DNA from: Bacteroidota bacterium
Lineage (GTDB): Bacteria; Bacteroidota; Rhodothermia; Balneolales; HLUCCA01
Reading direction: 5' to 3'
NCBI GenBank assembly: GCA_020832235.1
Contig: JAFIEZ010000015.1
Span: 1-64,000, forward strand
DNA: 64,000 nt
Every line of letters begins with the position of its first letter. The first letter of the stretch is position 1. Shown here in pieces: positions 12,947 to 21,992 of the stretch. A program made the translations under genes and the position numbers. The notes below the pieces were generated by a model. It saw only the letters and a list, made by a program, of their open reading frames with translations. It did no database searches and had not been told where the DNA came from.

Positions 12947-14356
12947 ATGAACGGTCGAGTAGTACTGATTGACGACGATAATCTGCTTATTTCCTTTATG
13001 GAAGAGCAGCTTACACTTAACGGGTATTCAGTTAAGGCGTTTGTTTCGCCGGTCGATGCCATGGACTATCTCGCAGAGAATAAAACCGATCTGGTGGTCA
13101 CCGATGTCAAAATGAACGAAATGACCGGTGATGAAGTCCTCGATAAAATCATGAGCGACCACCCCGACATAGGCGTTATTCTTATCACAGGATTCGGTAA
13201 TGTTAACCACTCGGTTAATGCTATGCGTAAAGGGGCCTTCGACTACATCACCAAGCCTTTTACCCCACAGGAATTTTCGTACCGCATCAAACGCTTCTTC
13301 GATAACCGGTCGAACGGTGAACAAACTCAGAAGCAAGGCCATACCTCCGCTTCTACAACTTCCGCTCCACGTAAGGAACTCCGCGAACAAACCGCCTATG
13401 TGAGCAAGTCGAGCGGCAGCGAACCTAATACCGTGATGGTCGGCGAAACGCCCACCATGAAACGCCTCCTGAGCATCCTGCCTAAAATCGCCCGAAACGA
13501 TGCCCCCGTACTCATCCAGAGCGAGAGCGGGACCGGTAAGGAAGTCTACGCAAAATTATTGCATCTGAACAGCAACCGGGCAACGGGTCCATACGTCAAA
13601 ATCAATTGCGCAAACCTGCCTACCGAACTGGTTGAAAGTACGCTTTTTGGCCACATGAAAGGTTCCTTTACTGGAGCTATAGCCGATAAAAAGGGAGCCT
13701 TTGATGAGGCCGATGGCGGTACTCTCCTGCTCGATGAGATTACCGAAATCGATATCAACGTACAGGCAAAACTGCTGCGCGTGTTGCAGGAAAAAGAATT
13801 TCAGCGGGTTGGAAGTCAGAAACCTACCAGTGTGGATGTGCGCATTATTGCCACATCCAATCGAAATATAGCTCAGGCTATAGGTGATGGTGACTTCCGG
13901 GCCGACCTTTACTACCGCCTCAACGTTTTCCCAATTACCATCCCGCCTCTGCGCGAACGTCGTGAAGACATCCCCCTGCTCGCCAACTATTTTTGCGACA
14001 ACTATACCGAGCAGTATAATTTGCCGAAAAAGCAGATTTCTGAGGAGTTAATGCAGAATCTGGTTCAGCGCGAGTGGAAAGGTAATGTTCGGGAGCTGGA
14101 TAACCTCATCCATCGCGGTGTAATTCTGTCTAATGAAGAAACCGAAGTCGGCGTCGACCATGTGGATAATAATATGTTCTCGGGCGTTGACCACCAGATG
14201 GGTCGCGAAGTGCTTTCTGACCTGCCGCTGATGCCTATTGAGGAAATGGAGCTGCAGCTGATTAAAAAGGCTCTGGAGCGCACCGGTGGCAATCAGAAAG
14301 AAGCTGCCAAGATTTTGGGTATTTCCGACCGAACCATCCGCAATAAGCTGAAATAA
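12947..14356 (+). CDS. NtrC-family sigma54 activator, flagellar master regulator candidate (FlrC/FlgR-like)
   Basis: 469-residue response regulator. The receiver domain (1-118) has acidic pocket D9-D11 and phospho-acceptor D53. The central AAA+ domain (about 168-400) has Walker A (SESGTGKE), a sigma54-contact loop with Ser for Ala (GSFTGA), Walker B (GTLLLDEI) and the arginine-rich sensor region (RADLYYRLNVFPI). The C-terminal Fis-type helix-turn-helix (GNQKEAAKILGISDRTIRNK) ends right after NKLK, a little shorter than usual. It would activate RNA polymerase with sigma54 (RpoN not in the window). Four sigma54 promoters stand before flagellar operons here, so this is the obvious activator. A likely partner kinase lies at 49984-51036. 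Function as flagellar regulator is inferred from context; the family is certain. Confidence 0.93.
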   Translation: MNGRVVLIDDDNLLISFMEEQLTLNGYSVKAFVSPVDAMDYLAENKTDLVVTDVKMNEMTGDEVLDKIMSDHPDIGVILITGFGNVNHSVNAMRKGAFDYITKPFTPQEFSYRIKRFFDNRSNGEQTQKQGHTSASTTSAPRKELREQTAYVSKSSGSEPNTVMVGETPTMKRLLSILPKIARNDAPVLIQSESGTGKEVYAKLLHLNSNRATGPYVKINCANLPTELVESTLFGHMKGSFTGAIADKKGAFDEADGGTLLLDEITEIDINVQAKLLRVLQEKEFQRVGSQKPTSVDVRIIATSNRNIAQAIGDGDFRADLYYRLNVFPITIPPLRERREDIPLLANYFCDNYTEQYNLPKKQISEELMQNLVQREWKGNVRELDNLIHRGVILSNEETEVGVDHVDNNMFSGVDHQMGREVLSDLPLMPIEEMELQLIKKALERTGGNQKEAAKILGISDRTIRNKLK

Positions 14357-14427
14357 TCCTGCTTTGTTACGGAGCCTGAAAACTGCTGAGTCAGAAGTCC
14401 ATGAGCAAGCCGCTGATGTATGATACA

Positions 14428-14554
14428 TCTAAGGCAGCAAGCTTCAGATTGATGTTGCAGCTAAGTTTGCAAGTCTCAGATTGATGCTGCATCTAAGGCA
14501 ACAAGCGTAAGATTGATGCTGCACCTAAGGCAACATGCCTCAGATTATCCAGCA
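14428..14554. repeat. Four degenerate 32-bp tandem repeats
   Basis: Units at 14428-14459, 14460-14491, 14492-14523 and 14524-14554 share the pattern CTAAGGCAACAAGC then CAGATTGATGCTGCA. They fill most of the 235-bp gap between two convergent genes. No spacers, so not CRISPR. Further fragments (CATCAG, GGTGCTGCATG) continue to about 14600. Confidence 0.85.
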
Positions 14555-14591
14555 TACATCAGGTGCAGGATAACGTCGGGTGCTGCATGCA

Positions 14592-15929
14592 TCAGATGTC
14601 GCCCAGTACACTGAGTCCGCGGAAGATGGCCTTTGCTTCGTTAAGCCGCTTGGTTTTGGATAATCCCGCAATCAGCGCCCGCCGATAATCCGGATTAGCC
14701 GGGTCCACCTCGAATAGCTTGATGAAATGATCTGTGGCGTAATCGTACCAGTCCTTTTGCATAAACATCTGCAGGCTATCCATAATTTCTTCCCTCGACT
14801 CATCGTCTAATCCGTTGGGAATGAGCTGGCCGTAGAGTACTTCAAAATAGTAGGTAGATTTTTTAAAGTTGTTGAGCTCCACAGCAAACACGAACAACAG
14901 CTTGATGTGCTGCTGATCTACAGCGCCTTGCCTGAAATGAAATATCTGCTCATAGTAACGGAACGCTTCCTCGCGCAGACCAGCCTTAAAGGCCATATCC
15001 GCAAGTTGTAACAACAGCGTTTCTGATGCCATCCCTACGTCGAATCCGGCCCGTGAAGGCCAGCCCGCCAGGGACTTGAAATCTTCCAGGGCATTTAAGG
15101 CTCCTTTCCAGTTTTTTTCCAGCTGATAGATCCGGAACTGAATAAGGTATGGAAGGTACTGCTGTGCTTCCGCTTCAATTGATTGTCGGGCCAGATCGAG
15201 CGCCTGCGACCAGCGGTGTTGCTCCGCCATACTGCTGGCCAATCCGTTAATGGCTGCCAGTCGATCAAACGGCAGCACGTGCTCGCGTTTAAGCAGGGAG
15301 CGATAGGAGGCTGCTGCTTCAACGTAACGACCTTCATCAAAATATTGTTTCCCCATAACAAGGTAGGCTTGCATGGGGGTTTTCAGTGCCGAAAACTCCT
15401 CTTCCGGAGCAACAGACTTATATAACGGGGTTGTTCTGCGTATAGGCAGGACAAAGTCGCGCATTTCCAGGTTCAGATTGTAAATGGTTCGTGTGGCATC
15501 GGGCAACATCAAGCCTGCAAAAACGTCCGTTATATTGCGGCTTCGTAAGTTGGGCAGAAATCGAACCTGATAATAGATCTGACGTTCACCCCGGTCGGCG
15601 GTCTGAATTCGAACAGGAAAAAAGCTACCGGCATCCATCTGATCCAAATCGGGCATATGATAGGCATCAAAGCGCTCGTCATCTTCCAGAAAAAGCGTGT
15701 AACCGGTGTTTACCTCCTTCAGAATATCATTCCACACAGCGGTTTTACTTTCATCAGATGCATACTGGGTAAGCTGCGCACCTTCCGGTACCACTTCTTC
15801 GGGTAATTCAGGAGACAATATGTGCACTTCGTGGGCCATTTCCAGCCATTGTTTCACGGCATCACCGTCAACAAAACGGGGATCGGTCACAAAGTGTATA
15901 ATGGCTAAATCTTGTTTCTTACCCTCCAT
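14592..15929 (-). CDS. Glycosyltransferase-like / TPR protein at end of flgKL operon
   Basis: 445-residue soluble protein. The first 120 residues resemble the start of a GT-A fold: a beta strand (LAIIHFVTDPRF), then YTLFLEDDERFDAYHM with an acidic DxD-like triplet at residues 82-84, and strands continuing to about 170. The remainder (about 180-445) consists of TPR-like helical hairpins (YFDEGRYVEAAASYRSLLKR, LDLARQSIEAEAQQY). The ATG at 15929 has a good ribosome-binding site (AAGGAGA). It is the last gene of the flgF-flgL operon, 75 nt after flgL. Similar GT/TPR proteins modify flagellins in other phyla, so a filament glycosylation role alongside the giant enzyme is plausible (inference). The GT region is short, so it could also be a non-catalytic scaffold. 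Confidence 0.6.
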   Translation of the reverse strand: MEGKKQDLAIIHFVTDPRFVDGDAVKQWLEMAHEVHILSPELPEEVVPEGAQLTQYASDESKTAVWNDILKEVNTGYTLFLEDDERFDAYHMPDLDQMDAGSFFPVRIQTADRGERQIYYQVRFLPNLRSRNITDVFAGLMLPDATRTIYNLNLEMRDFVLPIRRTTPLYKSVAPEEEFSALKTPMQAYLVMGKQYFDEGRYVEAAASYRSLLKREHVLPFDRLAAINGLASSMAEQHRWSQALDLARQSIEAEAQQYLPYLIQFRIYQLEKNWKGALNALEDFKSLAGWPSRAGFDVGMASETLLLQLADMAFKAGLREEAFRYYEQIFHFRQGAVDQQHIKLLFVFAVELNNFKKSTYYFEVLYGQLIPNGLDDESREEIMDSLQMFMQKDWYDYATDHFIKLFEVDPANPDYRRALIAGLSKTKRLNEAKAIFRGLSVLGDI

Positions 15930-16004
15930 CGGGTCTCCTTAATTCATTCAGTAGATCAGTGCATCGTAATGGTTATCGGTCGAAGCGCAGTTTTTCCTAA
16001 GCCC

Positions 16005-16901
16005 TTAAATATAGTCGAGCAAGGTGTTGTTAATCATGCGCGTCTGTACGGCCATGGAGGCTTCATAAGCTGTCTGGGTGCGTTGCATTTGCGAAATAGC
16101 TTCGGCAAAGTCGGTATCAACCAGTCGGCTGACATCCGTTTGGTATACAATCTTCGTAGACTCGTATTGCTCGAACATGAATTCCATCCGGTTAAGATTG
16201 CCACCGAGCCGGGATATCGCTATGGTGGCCGAGTCTATCGCCGCGTCAATTCTTGATAGTTGCCCGTTAACAGCCGCACCATCGTTATCTCTGAGGGCTT
16301 GTTCGATATCAGCCATGAGCTGGAACAAATTTTCACCATTACCTAAATCGGTTATCTCCCGACCTGAAATACTGATATCTATGCGTACGCTGTCGGCTAC
16401 TGCTACACTCGGTGCCTTGTTATTGGCCAATGATTGTACACCAGAGGGTTGGGTGTCATCAAGTACGAAAGGGGGTTCGCTTGAGTTGGTACCACCAAAT
16501 AAATAACGGTCGCCATAGCTGCTGTTTAGTGAGGCTACCATAGAGTCGCGTATGTTGCGAATCTGGTCGGCCATACTGATTCGTGCCGTCTCACTATTAG
16601 AGGCAGTGGCACCTCCGGTTGCAAGTCTTTTGGTTTCAATAAGCAGATCGAGCACTTCATCAACGGCTTCCTGCGCCAGACGTCCCTGACGTAAGCCACT
16701 ACTCAGGTTATCCTGATATTGTTCGGCTTTACGCAGATTCTCCTCGATATTGCGACTTCGCACGAAGTTTATCGGGTTATCGGAGGGTAGGCGAACCGAC
16801 TTCCCGCTGGATAAATCCGACTGGATTTTAGCCATCTGGGTGCGGTTTCTGGTAATATCCCTCAGAAAGTCGTCGTAAATAATTTTTTGTGTAACACGCA
16901 T
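16005..16901 (-). CDS. flgL: Hook-filament junction protein FlgL
   Basis: Hook-associated protein 3 joins the hook to the filament. The 298 residues carry the flagellin-like N-terminal helix (MRVTQKIIYDDFLRDITRNR, SGKSVRLPSDNP) and the C-terminal helix (DTDFAEAISQMQRTQTAYEA, INNTLLDYI) that pack like D0/D1. The centre is short. It starts 5 nt after flgK and is part of the flgF-to-flgL minus-strand operon. Length is close to E. coli FlgL (317). Confidence 0.95.
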   Translation of the reverse strand: MRVTQKIIYDDFLRDITRNRTQMAKIQSDLSSGKSVRLPSDNPINFVRSRNIEENLRKAEQYQDNLSSGLRQGRLAQEAVDEVLDLLIETKRLATGGATASNSETARISMADQIRNIRDSMVASLNSSYGDRYLFGGTNSSEPPFVLDDTQPSGVQSLANNKAPSVAVADSVRIDISISGREITDLGNGENLFQLMADIEQALRDNDGAAVNGQLSRIDAAIDSATIAISRLGGNLNRMEFMFEQYESTKIVYQTDVSRLVDTDFAEAISQMQRTQTAYEASMAVQTRMINNTLLDYI

Positions 16902-16906
16902 AATGT

Positions 16907-18268
16907 TTACCTCACCAGACCTAACAGGGTGTCATACATTTGCTGGGCAGAAGCAAGTACCCGGGCTGAACCCTGATAGGCATTCTGAAATTGAATCATC
17001 ATGCCCAGTTCTTCATCCAGATTCACACCCGATTCGCGCTCCTGCTGAACTTCCAACATGCGAAGCTCCGCTTCACGGGTTTCAATTGTGGTTTGAAGTT
17101 CACTCATACGGGCGCCTGGCTGACTGATCAGCTCAATGGCAAAATCCACCATTTTTCTTCCGTTGATGGCAACCAGATTTCTGATATCGGCAATGTCTGC
17201 AGCAATATCTCCATTACCGGACTCCCCCACTGCCGAGGAAGCGGCAATATTTCGAAGGTTACCACTCACCTCAGGATTCAGACGTATACTTTCGGCTGTT
17301 ACCCCGTCGGGATCAAAAAAGTTTCTGCTGAAGTTATCATCTAAACCGAAACCCTGACGGTGCAGGTCATTAAACATCGTTACAATGGTTGAGGCCATAG
17401 TATCCAGTTTATTCTGAATATCAGGTATTTCCTTTGTGTACATTTCAATACCCCCTGCCAGACTGCCTCCGTCTGGGTTGAGGATTTTCCCATTCTCTTG
17501 TAACCTGAGGTTAACATTATTGAATGCCGGATTGATTTCTGCACGCAGCGCATGTGCTTTGCTTTGATCTACAACCAGGATGCCACCGATGCGCAGTTCC
17601 AGAGAACCTTTTTCAGAAACATGTTTTTCGAACGAGACCAGGTTGGCCAGCTCCTCCAGTTTCTGTAACTGCAAATCCATGCTGCGAAAATCAGGCTTTG
17701 AAATTGCCTGCGATGAGGTTATCGTCTGATTCAGCGAAGCGATATCACGCAGTAAATTGTTAACCTGCGTAACATCATCGGTGATGTTACGCATAGCAAG
17801 CTCGGTACTTACGCCAATACTACGATTCATATCGTGAAATTTATCCACGAGCTGACGGGCGTCTGCAAGCAAACCGTTTCTAACACTTACATCTTGCGGG
17901 TCGGAAGCAACTTTAGAGAAGGCATTAAATACTCGGCCTACGTACGCATCCAGGTCGCCACCGGTGTCGGAGGCAAGCGTAGACTGAAGTTGCTCGAAAA
18001 TGGCGCTTTTACTGAGCATATAGCCCATGTTCATACGCTTATCCATGAGCTGGGTATCTACCAGATCGTTTCGCATCCGGTTAACCTGACTTACACTAAC
18101 TCCAAGGCCGAGTTGACCATGCCCCATTCTCACAGCAACCGGCGTGGTTTCCACACGCTGACGGGAATAGCCCGGCGTATTGGCGTTCACGAGGTTATGG
18201 GCCGTAGTTCCGAGCTGGCGCTCGGCAGTGTACATACCCGATTTAGCTGATTCAAATAGTGCCCGCAT
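16907..18268 (-). CDS. flgK: Hook-filament junction protein FlgK
   Basis: Hook-associated protein 1, the first junction zone between hook and filament. The 453 residues begin with the rod/hook-type signature (GMYTAERQLGTTAHNLVNAN, TPGYSRQRVET) and end with the FlgK C-terminal helix (MMIQFQNAYQGSARVLASAQ, QMYDTLLGLV). It is shorter than the E. coli protein (547), with less central domain. Stop and start are close to flgN upstream (2 nt) and flgL downstream (5 nt), which suggests translational coupling. Confidence 0.95.
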   Translation of the reverse strand: MRALFESAKSGMYTAERQLGTTAHNLVNANTPGYSRQRVETTPVAVRMGHGQLGLGVSVSQVNRMRNDLVDTQLMDKRMNMGYMLSKSAIFEQLQSTLASDTGGDLDAYVGRVFNAFSKVASDPQDVSVRNGLLADARQLVDKFHDMNRSIGVSTELAMRNITDDVTQVNNLLRDIASLNQTITSSQAISKPDFRSMDLQLQKLEELANLVSFEKHVSEKGSLELRIGGILVVDQSKAHALRAEINPAFNNVNLRLQENGKILNPDGGSLAGGIEMYTKEIPDIQNKLDTMASTIVTMFNDLHRQGFGLDDNFSRNFFDPDGVTAESIRLNPEVSGNLRNIAASSAVGESGNGDIAADIADIRNLVAINGRKMVDFAIELISQPGARMSELQTTIETREAELRMLEVQQERESGVNLDEELGMMIQFQNAYQGSARVLASAQQMYDTLLGLVR

Positions 18269-18270
18269 GA

Positions 18271-18780
18271 TCAGGCCTCCTGATTAATGGCCACGCCCGA
18301 TGAGAATGTAGCTTTTTGTCCGGTGTTGCTGTAATGAACACTTTTTTCGTTTTCGATGGTGTACATGGCCCGCATCATCGTAGAATTCTGACGTTGAGCA
18401 AATTCCAGCAGCTGCACGAGCTGACCCTGATGTCGTTGGAGCCATTTGATGTTTCGCCCGAGCGAATCTTGCCAGCTTTCAAGAAAATCTTGATACTGCG
18501 GATAAATCGATTTCAACGCCGTAAGCGTGAGCGGAGTAGCGTCGCGCCGCTCTTCAGGAATACAATTGCGCAGCTCTTCAATGAAGCTCTTCTCCTGCTT
18601 ACGGAATGTACTGTGTTGAGCAGCGTGCTGCTCCGTTAACAGTTCTATTCGATTTACATCCTGCATGATGATGGCATCGATCTGTTCGTCAATTGTTTTG
18701 AACAACAGCTCGAACGTTGTATTTAAGTTGTGAACTTGCTCAGAAAGCGCGTTCAATGGGCTTTGATTGATGGCTGACAT
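18271..18780 (-). CDS. flgN: FlgK/FlgL export chaperone FlgN
   Basis: Helical cytoplasmic chaperone for FlgK and FlgL, which are the next two genes. About 169 residues, with FlgN-type amphipathic helices (LLFKTIDEQIDAIIMQDVNR, RIELLTEQHAAQHSTFRKQE) and a C-terminal helix (LLEFAQRQNSTMMRAMYTIE) in place of the usual YG-x-x-G end. I chose the ATG at 18780; the longer frame starts at a TTG (18801) that overlaps the previous gene. Identification rests on the helix pattern and on position between flgJ and flgK. Confidence 0.75.
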   Translation of the reverse strand: MSAINQSPLNALSEQVHNLNTTFELLFKTIDEQIDAIIMQDVNRIELLTEQHAAQHSTFRKQEKSFIEELRNCIPEERRDATPLTLTALKSIYPQYQDFLESWQDSLGRNIKWLQRHQGQLVQLLEFAQRQNSTMMRAMYTIENEKSVHYSNTGQKATFSSGVAINQEA

Positions 18781-18790
18781 TGGCGTAGGA

Positions 18791-19108
18791 TTACGAATCA
18801 ATTTTGTTGGTTTCGTTGTCGGCGGCGTTCCAGTGCCGGAGTATCATATCGGCCATTCCCAGCTTTCGCTGAGCGGCCAGCGTTGTAGACAACGCATCGG
18901 TTACAAACTCACGGTACATGCTCGCCGAAGAACCTCCGACGCCACTCATATTATCGGTCATATTGAAATTATTTTTAGTCATTTCCGATACTAAGTGGCG
19001 GGCGAATAGCTCCTCAAACTGAATAGCAGTTTGTTCGCGGCGAATTTCTTCGCGGCGTTCCGCGCTGATGGCGGTCTGGTTAAGTGATATGATGGAATCT
19101 ACCTTCAT
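18791..19108 (-). CDS. flgJ: Rod-binding protein, FlgJ N-terminal domain only
   Basis: 105-residue protein matching the rod-binding half of FlgJ (FEELFARHLVSEMTKNNFNM, GGSSASMYREFVTDALSTTL AAQ split over residues 31-80). It caps and helps assemble the proximal rod in the periplasm. The C-terminal muramidase domain of enterobacterial FlgJ is missing, as in many other phyla, so a separate peptidoglycan hydrolase would be needed; none is seen in this window. It lies between flgI and flgN in the operon. Confidence 0.85.
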   Translation of the reverse strand: MKVDSIISLNQTAISAERREEIRREQTAIQFEELFARHLVSEMTKNNFNMTDNMSGVGGSSASMYREFVTDALSTTLAAQRKLGMADMILRHWNAADNETNKIDS

Positions 19109-19164
19109 AAATATTCACGTTTTGTGAATTAATTTCGTTGTGTATGTGGTTACAAGCTTCATCA

Positions 19165-20340
19165 TTACATGACAATAAGCTGTCCACGTAAGGCTCCGGC
19201 GCGGTCTATTGCCTGAAATATGGCGATAATGTCGCGTGGACTAAGTCCCAGAGAGTTGAGCGATGCCGCCAGTTGCTGTACGTTGGTGTCTTCGGCCAGT
19301 ACCAATGTCTGGGCAGCCTCTTCACTGATTTCCACACGGGGAATTTCACCTACTACCGTCTCACCGGCAGCGAAAGGATTGGGCTGTACCACGAAGGGCT
19401 GTACCTGCGTTCGTACCGATACGTTACCGTGCGATACCATTACCTCACCGATGCGAACAGCACCTCCGGCTACGATGGTACCGGTACGCTCGTTGATCAC
19501 AACGCGGGCCGGAGTTTCAACCCGAATTTCCTGCTCCATGATGATGCTTAGAAATATGTTGGCATTTTCCATGGTCTGAAACGCCTGTGGCCAGGTAACT
19601 TGTACCAGTCCGGCATGGCTTACCCAGGCGAGATCTTCATCAAAAGCCGTGTTAACCACTTCGGCAATACGACGTGCATTGGTGAGATTCGGCTGACGTA
19701 AAACCAGACCCAATGGCAATTCTGTATTGAGTGAGAAATCCAGATTGGTTTCAACGATTCCTCCACCGGGTATAGTGGCAGAGAGCGTCTGATTTCGGGT
19801 AACACGGGTTTCGGATACTTCAGCCGTAAGTCCACCCACAATCAGCGGTCCCTGAGCTTTTACGTACACATCCTGATTGTCGGGATCAAATAAGGGTGTT
19901 TGCAGGAGGATGCCGCCCTGAAGACTACTGGCATCACCCAGCGAACTCACCGTCACGTCAATACCACTGCCCGGCGCATGAAAAGGACTCAGCCTGGCCG
20001 TAACCATAACTGCAGCTACGTTTCGTGTACGGAGTCGCTCCGGATCTACGGTTATACCGAAATTCTCGAGCATGTTGGCCACCGACTGTACGGTAAACAC
20101 CGATCCCCGGGTACCTGTCGTTCGGTCGCCGGAGCGGTCCAGACCGGTTACCAGTCCATAACCGATCAGCTCTTTATTATGAGCATGCTGAACTTCAACA
20201 AGATCAGATAAGCGGGTTTGTGCCAGGGCAGGTTGCACATCCTGTAAGAGCAACACAACAATAAACCCCAACAGAACCAAGCCCTGGCACGCCGCTATTT
20301 TTGATTTCGCCCGTTGGCGATGTAAATGGACTGTTTTCAT
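19165..20340 (-). CDS. flgI: Flagellar P-ring protein FlgI
   Basis: Periplasmic P-ring subunit surrounding the rod in the peptidoglycan layer. An N-terminal signal peptide (hydrophobic stretch then PALAQ-TRL) is followed by the family core: RLSDLVEVQHAHNKELIGYG, LVTGLDRSGD, VMVTARLSPFHAPGSGIDV, RVVINERTGTIVAGG. About 391 residues, near the usual 365. I prefer the ATG at 20340; a GTG at 20349 is also possible. The presence of FlgI and FlgH shows a Gram-negative, diderm flagellum. Confidence 0.95.
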   Translation of the reverse strand: MKTVHLHRQRAKSKIAACQGLVLLGFIVVLLLQDVQPALAQTRLSDLVEVQHAHNKELIGYGLVTGLDRSGDRTTGTRGSVFTVQSVANMLENFGITVDPERLRTRNVAAVMVTARLSPFHAPGSGIDVTVSSLGDASSLQGGILLQTPLFDPDNQDVYVKAQGPLIVGGLTAEVSETRVTRNQTLSATIPGGGIVETNLDFSLNTELPLGLVLRQPNLTNARRIAEVVNTAFDEDLAWVSHAGLVQVTWPQAFQTMENANIFLSIIMEQEIRVETPARVVINERTGTIVAGGAVRIGEVMVSHGNVSVRTQVQPFVVQPNPFAAGETVVGEIPRVEISEEAAQTLVLAEDTNVQQLAASLNSLGLSPRDIIAIFQAIDRAGALRGQLIVM

Positions 20341-20446
20341 AAATTTCACACGACTGATTGTACTCGTTTACCATGTTATGGCAATATTCATACCCAAAAT
20401 GCGGTGGAGGTCGAAAAAATCGCCTCCGGGACTCAAAAAAATGCTT

Positions 20447-21061
20447 CTATCTGAATTCTCTCAGTAAAACGGCCCCTACCAGGGTAGCACCGATGCCATA
20501 CATCACGGCTCTTCGGATTTTTCCGGGTCTTCGCCAGGCCTGCTGCAACGATTCTTCCTTCAGGTAGGAAATTTCTGCATTGGCAACCCGGAAGGAAAGT
20601 ACACTGTTGGTATTGTCAACATCAGATGGCCGAACCAATCCCGATAGTTTTACCCAATGCTTTTCTCCATTAATTTCAGTAGATCGTGAACCTTCTACTA
20701 CCAGATCGCCATTGGGCGTTACATCGATAATGCGAACACTGAGGTTCCCTTGCAGCAACTGCTGCTGATTGGCCAGAAAATTGGAATTCATATTGGAGCT
20801 GACGCTGGCATCGGAGCTGAAAAATGGCTCCAGCGGCATGATGTTTCCACCAAGCGATCCTTGCAGCTGTCCCGTTTGGTTGGAGGTTGCGCGTTCGTCG
20901 CGGGTTGAACTTCCGGAAATGTTTTCCACAAGTACAACAGTGATGACATCGCCAATCTGACTAGCTTTATTATCGCGGTAGAGCGAGCGCTGTGCCATTG
21001 CAGGCAGCGCTGTCGTCAGTATCAGCATAAAGGCGAAAATATAGATAATGCTGTTTTTCAT
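20447..21061 (-). CDS. flgH: Flagellar L-ring protein FlgH, without lipoprotein cysteine
   Basis: L-ring subunit, normally an outer-membrane lipoprotein. The family core is clear (IGDVITVVLVENISGSSTRD, GNLSVRIIDVTPNGDLVVEG, INGEKHWVKLSGLVRPSDVD, VANAEISYLKEESLQQAW). The ATG at 21061 overlaps the flgA stop by 4 nt and gives a standard signal peptide ending PAMAQ. There is no cysteine anywhere in the protein, so it cannot be lipidated as in E. coli. The C-terminus carries an added hydrophobic segment (AVMYGIGATLVGAVLL) that might help anchor it instead. Family assignment is secure; the anchoring idea is inference. Confidence 0.92.
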   Translation of the reverse strand: MKNSIIYIFAFMLILTTALPAMAQRSLYRDNKASQIGDVITVVLVENISGSSTRDERATSNQTGQLQGSLGGNIMPLEPFFSSDASVSSNMNSNFLANQQQLLQGNLSVRIIDVTPNGDLVVEGSRSTEINGEKHWVKLSGLVRPSDVDNTNSVLSFRVANAEISYLKEESLQQAWRRPGKIRRAVMYGIGATLVGAVLLREFR

Positions 21062-21876
21062 AACGTTTGTTTCCATAGTACTTCTCCCGGCCCGTTTACT
21101 TCGGCCAGATAGGTTTTGCGGGTTTCGGAACTGTAAATTCGAATGACGTCACCGGTCTGACCGTCTTGACGGGCGGTTGCCGGTATGGTGATTTGCATAA
21201 ATTCGGTGGCAAAAACCAACGTTACCACATCGCCGGCAGCTACGGCCGGAGGCGTCCAGATATCAGACTGGCGTACGGGCTGACCGGCCAGCAGGGTTCT
21301 GCGCAGCTGCATCCCATCCAGTTGATGCATTTCGGTGACATAATCGTGCTGAAGACGGGTTACATCCACCCATTCCATCACAAATTGTGATGTTTCTGGC
21401 TGCGAGCCGGATATCAGCCGGGTTGAAGCCACCGGTATTTTACGCGTAAGGGTTATCTGAAGCTGGATTTCCACAATGCCCGACGGAGTGAGTACATCAA
21501 AGAGGGTGTATTCACGAATGTCGCCGGTTTTGGGGGTTACCGACCGGATCTGACCGGGCTGCAGCTGAGCAATGCGATTGGGGACCCAGCGCGGTGCGAG
21601 GTTGAAACGAGACGTCTCTGTTTCCAGTCCTCGGTCAATGAGCGCTTCCGATGCCTTTTGCAGGATGGTTTCAATCACTGCATCACGGTTATCACTAATC
21701 TCCAAAGCAGGCGGGATCGTGATCGTGGCATAGGTGGAAGCGGTCGCTGTTGCGCCGGTGTCCCCGGTTTTCGCATGTAACTGTTGGGCGATGATGCCCA
21801 CCAAAAGTAACAGGGCAACATCCATCAGCAGCAGGGTTCGCCCTTTACGCTTTATATTGGAGTGATGCTGTTTCAT
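21058..21876 (-). CDS. flgA: P-ring assembly chaperone FlgA
   Basis: Periplasmic chaperone for FlgI polymerisation. 272 residues with an N-terminal membrane/signal segment (LLLMDVALLLLVGIIAQQLH) and a C-terminal SAF-type domain (LDGMQLRRTLLAGQPVRQSD, AGDVVTLVFATEFMQITIPA, DVIRIYSSETRKTYLAEVNG). It stands directly upstream of flgH (4-nt overlap) and near flgI, its client. The 116 nt between flgG and flgA hold nothing obvious apart from a Shine-Dalgarno-like AAAGGAG. Confidence 0.9.
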   Translation of the reverse strand: MKQHHSNIKRKGRTLLLMDVALLLLVGIIAQQLHAKTGDTGATATASTYATITIPPALEISDNRDAVIETILQKASEALIDRGLETETSRFNLAPRWVPNRIAQLQPGQIRSVTPKTGDIREYTLFDVLTPSGIVEIQLQITLTRKIPVASTRLISGSQPETSQFVMEWVDVTRLQHDYVTEMHQLDGMQLRRTLLAGQPVRQSDIWTPPAVAAGDVVTLVFATEFMQITIPATARQDGQTGDVIRIYSSETRKTYLAEVNGPGEVLWKQTL

Positions 21877-21992
21877 TGGTTAAAAGGAGTTATGGGTGTT
21901 TGGGTAAACCGTTTTGTTTTAGTCGCTGGCGAAGGGCCGTATGAGTTCACGATGCCGGTCGTTCCGGCGTGTGTATCAGCCCGGGAGCCAGA

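Noticed and set aside
14428-14554. Repeat array as CRISPR
   Set aside because: Units abut directly with no spacers, are degenerate, and no cas genes are near.
20241-20250. AACACAACA string
   Set aside because: It is inside the flgI coding sequence on the opposite strand, so it was not counted as a leader motif.
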